From positions 1 through 10,277 of the forward strand of contig NZNP01000006.1 in assembly GCA_002694945.1 (NCBI GenBank): a stretch of 10,277 nucleotides of DNA, in the 5' to 3' direction. Of this stretch, positions 1-6,082 are shown piece after piece (the first letter of the stretch is position 1; the number at the start of each line of letters is the position of its first letter). A program made the position numbers and the translations under genes. The stretch comes from Gammaproteobacteria bacterium (GTDB lineage Bacteria > Pseudomonadota > Gammaproteobacteria > Pseudomonadales > Azotimanducaceae). The notes below the pieces were generated by a model, which was given only the letters and a program-made list of their open reading frames with translations, searched no databases and was not told the DNA's origin.

Positions 1-258
1 AAAAGAGAGAGAAAGAGAGAGAGAGTCTCAAACGCTCGACCTTTTTCTTACTTACAATTCCTCTCAAAAAAAATACATCGCCCGTCCCGTGTCTGTCTGT
101 CTGTCTGTCTGTCTGTCTTGTCTGTCTGTTCATACATAAAAAGTGTCTCGTCTCCATTAGTATACTCCTTTACCACACCACCACCTCGGCACCGAAAAAT
201 CGTCGTCGTCGTCGTCGTGGTGGTTTTCGCGTCCACACGCATCATCATCATCATCATC
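1..258. repeat. Repeat-rich 5' flank/leader of COX19
   Basis: This gene-free stretch is built largely of microsatellites. It has a GA-rich tract at about 4-26, a (GTCT)n tetranucleotide tract at 91-118 that continues imperfectly to about 129, (CGT)6 at 201-218 and (CAT)7 at 240-260. It presumably holds the COX19 promoter and 5' untranslated leader. The frame upstream of the COX19 ATG stays open back to about 118 but contains no ATG, so it gives no alternative start. I see no clear TATA box. Confidence 0.7.
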
Positions 259-644
<386 letters not shown>

Positions 645-890
645 TCGACCAAAGCAAAATCGAAAACAGAAGAACTCGAAGAAGAAAACGAGAAGACAGG
701 GTTCGTCGCGGGAGCGAGACGCGCGAGACAACAACAACGGGAGATGGAGGAGAGGCGCGAAGGACGCGGACGATAGCGGTTGTTGTTTATACGGGCTACC
801 TACGGAGTCGCGCGCCATCGAGGGAAGGGAAAGAGAGGGGACGGCTTTTATATGCACTGCACGAATGAAATGTGTTCTCTTGTATGAAAA

Positions 891-896
891 AATAAA
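891..896 (+). terminator. Possible AATAAA poly(A) signal for COX19
   Basis: An exact AATAAA lies about 250 nt after the COX19 stop and well before the next gene. It is the only canonical signal I found on the + strand between the two genes. Which poly(A) signal this lineage prefers is not something the sequence shows, and green algae often use TGTAA instead, so this is tentative. Confidence 0.35.
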
Positions 897-1027
897 CACG
901 CGCGCGTGCCGAGGCTGTCTCGCGAGAGGGACGCGCGTTATGTGCTTCACACTGTGCGTCGCGTCCTTTTCTTCGCTTTCGAAAAAGCAGTAAGTGCTAA
1001 ATTGAAAAGGGGGACAAGGAAACACCG

Positions 1028-1060
1028 ATGGTAAATCCCTCATTTCCCAAATTTATATAA
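1028..1060 (+). promoter_or_regulatory. Ten-codon upstream reading frame, possibly in the leader of the 692-residue gene
   Basis: ATG at 1028 opens a ten-residue peptide ending in TAA at 1058-1060, in the same frame as the main ATG and ten nucleotides before it. If the transcript begins upstream of 1028, this frame could limit translation of the main gene. If the TATA-like box at 1052-1061 is a real core promoter, transcription starts downstream and this frame is never transcribed. The two readings exclude each other. Confidence 0.3.
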
Positions 1061-1061
1061 A
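1052..1061 (+). promoter_or_regulatory. TATA-like box (TTTATATAAA) upstream of the 692-residue gene
   Basis: The motif TTTATATAAA ends nine nucleotides before the ATG at 1070. It is a good match to a eukaryotic TATA box in a region that is otherwise not strongly AT-rich. A TATA box usually sets transcription 25-35 nt downstream, which would fall at or after this ATG. So either it is not the functional box, or the real start codon is further downstream. Confidence 0.35.
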
Positions 1062-1069
1062 CGCATACG

Positions 1070-3148
1070 ATGACGCCGTCGGGAAACAAAAACAACTCTG
1101 CCATCGACGTGTTAAGTTCGCTCGCGCAGTTTGCATGCGCACCAATCGTCTCTTTACCCGGGTTAGCGGCCATCGCAGCCTTACGAGCGGTTCGAGATTC
1201 GAAAAAGATTTCAGTTCTTGGAAACAGACAAAAAGGGGGGATTGATAATGGTGTGGGACGCGTCGCGAATAGTGTGATAGGCGCGAGCGAGAGCATCAAA
1301 TCACGCGACCCGATCAACTCCGCGATCAACCCAGTCGTTCAACAGTTATTCAAAGAAATATTACAATCTGTGGTGGTTTCACTCGTGTCGAGACAGGTTT
1401 TGAGTTCCGCGTCATGCTCTGTTGGTAGTAAACGAAAGACGAAAAAATGCAAGAGCGAGGACAATTTTCGATTGGTGTGTGTGACGGGGACGTATCAAGA
1501 AGGATATGCAAACCGCGAAATGCTTAACAGTGGCGAAGAAAAAGCGGTGTTTGTCGGTTACGCCTTGGTAAGAGGGTGCGGGTTGCACTTTGACGTGAAA
1601 GCGAATGAGGATAAAGACGAAGAGAAGAAAGAATCACAAGAAGAAGATTTGTACGGTGAGAATGATGTCGCCCCAGTGGTTGTTTTAACGAACGATGAAA
1701 GAGATGCAGTCGTATACAGCGTTTACGCGGTCCCATGCGATGCGATAATTTCAAACTTGTTCGACTCCGGTCTTAATGCTCGATTGATGGGTGTGTCCTC
1801 GGATACCGCGGCGATCGATTTAGCGGCTGCAGAAACAAGTACGTCCGTTCGAGTCGCTGCGCAAGTGAACGAAGGTTTTGGATTCGCGTTGACGATGTTA
1901 TCTTTTGGTCGACCGAAGAAGAGTTCAGTATGTGCGAGACCGCTATATGAAAAAAGAGATGGAACCAGGGTGTACAGTTTCAACGACGAACAGTTGGAAA
2001 ATTGCGGAATCACGAGCGGGAGTTCGTTGGCAAAGATTCGCGCGTTGTGCGTCAGCAGCGAGAAGAAGGAGAGTTATGCTGCTGAGGATGTTGACGAAGA
2101 CACGTGCGAAGAAAAGAAGAAAACGAATGAGAATAACGAATCATTTTGGCCGATGGACTTGTTGCGTTTGAACAAGGGCATTTTTGAAACCGAAGGCAAC
2201 TCCGCCGAGAAGATGAATGAAGAAGAGCAAGCGAAAGCAAAGAAGAAAACGAGTAAAAAGCCAAACGCGCCACCTCTAGGCGAATCATCGAATCAGAATA
2301 ACAACGATAATGTTGATTTCGTAACGTCTTTCTTTCCATCGCTCAACGTTTCCGCGAAGAAGAAGTCTACTGAACAGCAAGAAGAAAACGCTACTTCGAC
2401 GTTGCAACAGACGCCGGGCGCTTTGGGCGACCATGTCTTATACCCAGCTACGGTCGCCTCTCCATGGCCAGACCAATCCAGAGACGAAGACGAAGATTAC
2501 ATCCCAGACTATGAAGCCGAAGATTTCGATTATGACGACGAACCGTTATCGGGGGGCTCTTCCTTAATGGTCACGCCGACGAAAGAGGCGACGGGTAGTA
2601 ATCGATGCAATGGTAGCTTTTATGAATCCGCAGCAACGACTCCGAATGCCGAGAAAATTCGAGACGAACCGAGACCATTTGGTTCGGTAAACGCCATCGC
2701 AACATCTAGCGTTTCGTCTTCCTATCCAACCGATGAAGAAGAAGCTCGTTCGTCTGAATTTATCTATTCTGTCGATTCCGAATCTGACCCGAAGTCGATG
2801 GACCAAAACTCCATTCTCCAAGCGTTCAAAGAGCACAACTCGCATTGGGGCACAAACAACAAGATCGAGAAATTGTTCAAAGAATACAAAATGCCATTAG
2901 GAGGTGCCGTAGATGTCGTGCGTTTGTACACTTGCACGCAGAAAAAAGATAAAAATGGTTCTGCGTGCGCGTCTACGCCTCGAAGAAAATCGTCATCCAT
3001 CGACAAGTCGACTCGCTTGGTCGATTTTGCAAGTTGCGAAAGAGCGATGAAATATGCTGAAACGTTTCACAATGACGAGAAGATAGACGGTGGTGTGCTG
3101 CCCAAAAGTCGAGCCGTGTGTTTAGACGGTCGTCGATGTAGGATTTAA
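1070..3148 (+). CDS. Uncharacterised acidic protein, 692 residues
   Basis: I do not recognise a family. Residues 9-46 and 86-116 are rich in hydrophobic helix-forming residues (I, L, V, A), with no clear transmembrane segment. Residues 132-330 look like the folded core: alternating hydrophobic stretches such as FRLVCVTGTY, KAVFVGYALVRG, PVVVLTN and VVYSVYAVP suggest a beta-rich domain, interrupted by an acidic loop at 179-199. Residues 333-575 are low-complexity, with lysine/glutamate runs, NQNNN near 409, and a strongly acidic D/E/Y patch at 471-491. The C-terminus (578-692) is again ordered-looking, with an amphipathic helix at 581-606, a basic serine-rich patch (PRRKSSS, 637-643) and scattered cysteines. 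The ATG at 1070 is the first after an in-frame stop (1058-1060); the next in-frame Met is residue 151. Codon use resembles the neighbours and no intron is evident. The gene is real by length and composition; its function is unknown. Confidence 0.75.
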   Translation: MTPSGNKNNSAIDVLSSLAQFACAPIVSLPGLAAIAALRAVRDSKKISVLGNRQKGGIDNGVGRVANSVIGASESIKSRDPINSAINPVVQQLFKEILQSVVVSLVSRQVLSSASCSVGSKRKTKKCKSEDNFRLVCVTGTYQEGYANREMLNSGEEKAVFVGYALVRGCGLHFDVKANEDKDEEKKESQEEDLYGENDVAPVVVLTNDERDAVVYSVYAVPCDAIISNLFDSGLNARLMGVSSDTAAIDLAAAETSTSVRVAAQVNEGFGFALTMLSFGRPKKSSVCARPLYEKRDGTRVYSFNDEQLENCGITSGSSLAKIRALCVSSEKKESYAAEDVDEDTCEEKKKTNENNESFWPMDLLRLNKGIFETEGNSAEKMNEEEQAKAKKKTSKKPNAPPLGESSNQNNNDNVDFVTSFFPSLNVSAKKKSTEQQEENATSTLQQTPGALGDHVLYPATVASPWPDQSRDEDEDYIPDYEAEDFDYDDEPLSGGSSLMVTPTKEATGSNRCNGSFYESAATTPNAEKIRDEPRPFGSVNAIATSSVSSSYPTDEEEARSSEFIYSVDSESDPKSMDQNSILQAFKEHNSHWGTNNKIEKLFKEYKMPLGGAVDVVRLYTCTQKKDKNGSACASTPRRKSSSIDKSTRLVDFASCERAMKYAETFHNDEKIDGGVLPKSRAVCLDGRRCRI

Positions 3149-3316
3149 TGGTTTTAGTCATTTTAGCTTGAAATCTTTCTCGTAAAAATTTAGGTATTTT
3201 TCGCATTATCCAAAGTCCTCAATAATTAATTTACGCACGCATCTCACAATTACGAGAGAGAGGGAGAGAGAGAGAGAGAGACCGCATTCAAAACAAAATA
3301 CTCTCCACGCGTGTCG
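3149..3316. other. Short spacer with GA microsatellite before MutS2
   Basis: These 168 bp must hold the 3' end of the 692-residue gene and the promoter/leader of MutS2. The first 90 bases or so are AT-rich (for example AATAATTAATTTAC near 3220). They are followed by a GA-rich tract at about 3254-3281, then 35 nt to the ATG. No clear TATA box or AATAAA was found. Confidence 0.5.
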
Positions 3317-5980
3317 ATGGAATCTCTCTCGATTGTGACTCAAGTACAATCGCCTCGCTCGGGACACTTCGCGTCGACGTCCTATCGTCGAACCAGGAGC
3401 GAGACCAAGGAAAATCGAAGACGTCATTTCCCCCAAAACAAAAGAGGCGAGAAAAATATACACAGCGCGCGAGAAGGAGCATCCGTCGTCGTTGGACAAG
3501 GAGAATGCGAACAAGAAGAAGAAATGCCAGACATCGAACTGCTCCATCTAGAAGCTTTATCCGTCCTTCAATGGCATTTAGTCTCGAAATCCGTTGCGAA
3601 ATTTTGCGAGACTTCTTTAGGACGGAAAAAGAGCTCTTGTGCAGGCGGCGGATTGGAGCTCAAAAATACGCGAGAAGATTGCGAACACGAATTGCGACTG
3701 ACGAGCGGTATTTTGAAGCTGGGCAGAACGAGAGATGATGGAGGTTCAAATAAAAGAAGAACAAGAAGAAGAGATCACGGATATTTGGACGGATGTTTCA
3801 AAGGATGTAAAGACGTGCGGATGTTTTTAGAAGGCGCGAAGCGAGGGCAGACGCTGAGCGCAGGGAGTTTTGTGGACGTGTATACGACTTTGGTGGCGAT
3901 GGAAACGGTGTGCGAGGAAATATTTGATGTGATTGTAAAAGACGATGACGATGTAGAAGCGTTGCAAAAAGCGACGATAAGTTTACGCGAGTGTCGCGAC
4001 GAAAAAATACAAGCGATGAAGAAAGAGATTGAAAGGTGCATAAACGTAGATGTTGCGACTGGAGCGATACGAAATGATGCATCGGAACATCTAGCGCAAA
4101 TAAGAGCAAATTTGTCTTCCACGTCAAAGTCGTTAAGGAAGACTTTGCGCGATATTGCCAACGATATGGCACAGAAGAAGTTTGCTGAGCGCTCGCAGAT
4201 CGTGACCAGACTAGGACGCGAATGTATCCCCATGAAACTAGGATCGGCTGGGCAGTTGAAAGGTATCGTGTTAGCGACTTCGGATTCAGGCGCGACCGTG
4301 TTTAAAGAGCCGGAAGAAGTCATCGCAATGAACAACTCTCTTAGCAAGTTGAAAGAGCGGGAGGAGATTGAGATTGAAGTCATTTTGAAACGATTGACGA
4401 GAGAGTTGAATGAAGTAGCCGATGTGATTAAAGACGCGCTTGATGTTGGGATGACCACCGCGGATTTAGCAAACGCGAAGGCCAGATACGCGAAATGGAT
4501 TGGCGGGTCTAGACCTGTGTTTATGGATTCGTTATTTTCTTCGGACAAGAAAGTATCCATAACTAACGCGCAACATCCACTCTTGTTGGAAAAATATCTG
4601 CCGAAACTACCGAACTTTTTAGATGATGACGATGATGAAAACGATAAACAAAAAGCATGGGATAAACTCGCACCAGGGAGTTTCTACGACGATAGTGTCG
4701 AAGGAGAAGAAGGAGACGAAAGTTTTAGCGAGCTACAACGCACTCGATTCGATTGCCAATCGAAAGTAGTCCCAATTAATTTCCACATTGACGCGGAGGC
4801 GAAAGCCGTCGCAATTACCGGTCCAAATACTGGAGGCAAAACAGCCTCATTAAAGACGTTGGGCATTCTCGTACTCATGGCGAGAGCAGGATTATACCCA
4901 CCATGCGGTGATAAAGGAGATGGTGCCGAACAACAAATTTTACCGTTCGTGAGAACCGTCGCGTGCGACTTAGGCGATTCGCAAACATTACAACTTGGTG
5001 ATAGTGGATTGTCCACGTTTGGGGCACACATTCGACGATTAAAACGCATTTTGGAATCGTCGACGGAAGAATCATTGGTTTTGCTAGACGAACCAGGTTC
5101 AGGAACCGATCCTCGCGAAGGTGCCGCTTTAGCCATAGCCGTCGCCTCTGCTGTCGCGAAGAAATCGAAATTGCTCGTGTTAACCTCGCACTTTGAAGAA
5201 ATGAAACAGTTTGCACTCGCCGTCGACGAGAACGACAACCAATTCAGAGTCGCTGCCGTTCGCTTTGACGTGGAAAACAACCGACCAACGTACGAATTAG
5301 TTTGGGGTAAAACGGAAGATTCGAACGCGTTGTCCATATCGCGCGGGCTAGGCTTATACGGTGATTTGTTGGAAGAGGCAACGCAGGCGCACGCGAAAAT
5401 GGCTGAACTGGAAATGCGCAACACGAAGAAGCGAGATCAGAACACGGATAAAAGTTTGGACGAAGAAGACGAAGACACAAACCTTGCAGAAAGCCTTCGA
5501 TTGGAGCGTGAAGAACAGTATTCACGGTTTACACAAGCCACGGAAAGTTTAGAACGCGCTCGGAATTTGAAAACGAAAGTGTTTCGAGAGACGAACTATT
5601 TGCGAGAGCGAGTGAACATCTCAAAGGAAAGATTTGAGTTGCAATCCGCGCAGTCCATTGAAGAGGCAAAATTGAGATGCGAAGCAGCAACAAACCTGGT
5701 TGAAGTAGAAGAAATCGTCCAGGACACCTTCCCAGATGGCTTTTACATGAACGCGCGTGGGGAAATCGCCCTCGAAGATGACGGAGAGAACGCGTCTGAA
5801 TACATCCCGAAACCGAAAGATAAAGTGCTCGTAAAAATGCTTGGCGGTGCAGAAGCCGAAGTCGTGAGCGTAGATCTACATGCAAGTGAGTGTACCGTCA
5901 GAATTGGCTCGTTGGTGACACGTAGTCCGTTGAACGGCGTATCGAAAGCGACGAAGAAGCAAGTCTTTGGTCGAAAATAG
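3317..5980 (+). CDS. MutS2-family ATPase, probably plastid-targeted, lacking the Smr domain
   Basis: The protein is 887 residues. Residues 1-70 are S/R/T-rich and look like a chloroplast transit peptide. Family similarity starts near 75 (LEALSVLQWHLVSKSVAKF) and continues through the MutS2 core/lever region (VTRLGRECIP 296-305, SGATVFKEPEEVIAMNN 324-340). The ATPase has Walker A GPNTGGKT at 502-509, an LSTFGAHI signature at 565-572, Walker B LVLLDEPGSGTDP at 587-599 and the switch motif TSHFEEMK at 623-630. A coiled-coil stretch (about 680-800) and a small KOW-like barrel (about 833-870) follow. The protein then ends, without the Smr nuclease domain that bacterial MutS2 carries next. Bacterial MutS2 acts on recombination intermediates and collided ribosomes; Smr-less plant-type forms are poorly understood. 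Differences from bacterial forms include basic or acidic insertions at about 103-153 and 434-480, and a changed GDSQTLQ loop before the signature. The start is the first ATG; the two upstream in-frame codons include only a GTG, which is not used in nuclear genes. No mismatch-binding domain I is seen, as expected for MutS2. Confidence 0.93.
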   Translation: MESLSIVTQVQSPRSGHFASTSYRRTRSETKENRRRHFPQNKRGEKNIHSAREGASVVVGQGECEQEEEMPDIELLHLEALSVLQWHLVSKSVAKFCETSLGRKKSSCAGGGLELKNTREDCEHELRLTSGILKLGRTRDDGGSNKRRTRRRDHGYLDGCFKGCKDVRMFLEGAKRGQTLSAGSFVDVYTTLVAMETVCEEIFDVIVKDDDDVEALQKATISLRECRDEKIQAMKKEIERCINVDVATGAIRNDASEHLAQIRANLSSTSKSLRKTLRDIANDMAQKKFAERSQIVTRLGRECIPMKLGSAGQLKGIVLATSDSGATVFKEPEEVIAMNNSLSKLKEREEIEIEVILKRLTRELNEVADVIKDALDVGMTTADLANAKARYAKWIGGSRPVFMDSLFSSDKKVSITNAQHPLLLEKYLPKLPNFLDDDDDENDKQKAWDKLAPGSFYDDSVEGEEGDESFSELQRTRFDCQSKVVPINFHIDAEAKAVAITGPNTGGKTASLKTLGILVLMARAGLYPPCGDKGDGAEQQILPFVRTVACDLGDSQTLQLGDSGLSTFGAHIRRLKRILESSTEESLVLLDEPGSGTDPREGAALAIAVASAVAKKSKLLVLTSHFEEMKQFALAVDENDNQFRVAAVRFDVENNRPTYELVWGKTEDSNALSISRGLGLYGDLLEEATQAHAKMAELEMRNTKKRDQNTDKSLDEEDEDTNLAESLRLEREEQYSRFTQATESLERARNLKTKVFRETNYLRERVNISKERFELQSAQSIEEAKLRCEAATNLVEVEEIVQDTFPDGFYMNARGEIALEDDGENASEYIPKPKDKVLVKMLGGAEAEVVSVDLHASECTVRIGSLVTRSPLNGVSKATKKQVFGRK

Positions 5981-6082
5981 TTTCATGGCACAGCACCGCG
6001 TGGAGTCTTATTTCCATAAAGCTAGATTTTAGTACTACTATAATATAACAAGCTATATGTAATAATGCATACTATTAGTCAT
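5981..6082. terminator. Convergent 3' spacer between MutS2 and the LamG gene
   Basis: Two genes end towards each other, with only 102 bp between their stop codons. The spacer is AT-rich, unlike the coding sequence around it. TGTAA, the poly(A) signal known from other green algae, occurs on the + strand at 6058-6062, about 78 nt after the MutS2 stop. No AATAAA was seen on either strand. The two 3' untranslated regions may overlap. Confidence 0.45.

Larger units (their letters stand above)
645..1069. other. Intergenic stretch between COX19 and the 692-residue gene
   Basis: I see no convincing gene in these 425 bases. The proximal half is A/G-rich and is probably the COX19 3' untranslated region. 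A canonical AATAAA lies at 891-896, followed by a GC-rich pair of CGCGCG-type arms at about 898-907 and 931-938 that could pair. The distal part holds the promoter and leader of the next gene, with a TATA-like box and a short upstream reading frame listed separately. A long open frame runs antisense through the region, but it is low-complexity and unlikely to be real. Confidence 0.6.

Noticed and set aside
118..258. N-terminal extension of COX19 upstream of 259
   Set aside because: The frame is open but has no ATG, would translate microsatellites into V and I runs, and COX19 proteins normally begin close to the residue chosen here.
729..789. Possible hairpin between CAACAAC and GTTGTTG tracts
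   Set aside because: It has only about nine pairs of simple-repeat sequence and a loop of about 40 nt, so chance is a sufficient explanation.
3311..3316. GTG as MutS2 start, two codons upstream of the ATG
   Set aside because: Nuclear genes of this type start at ATG, and 3317 is the first ATG in frame.
3775..4560. Long open frame on the - strand inside MutS2 (about 261 codons), and a similar one at 4684-5424
   Set aside because: Both lie fully opposite a clearly conserved MutS2 coding frame. Their products have no recognisable motif and are serine-rich in a way typical of antisense translation.
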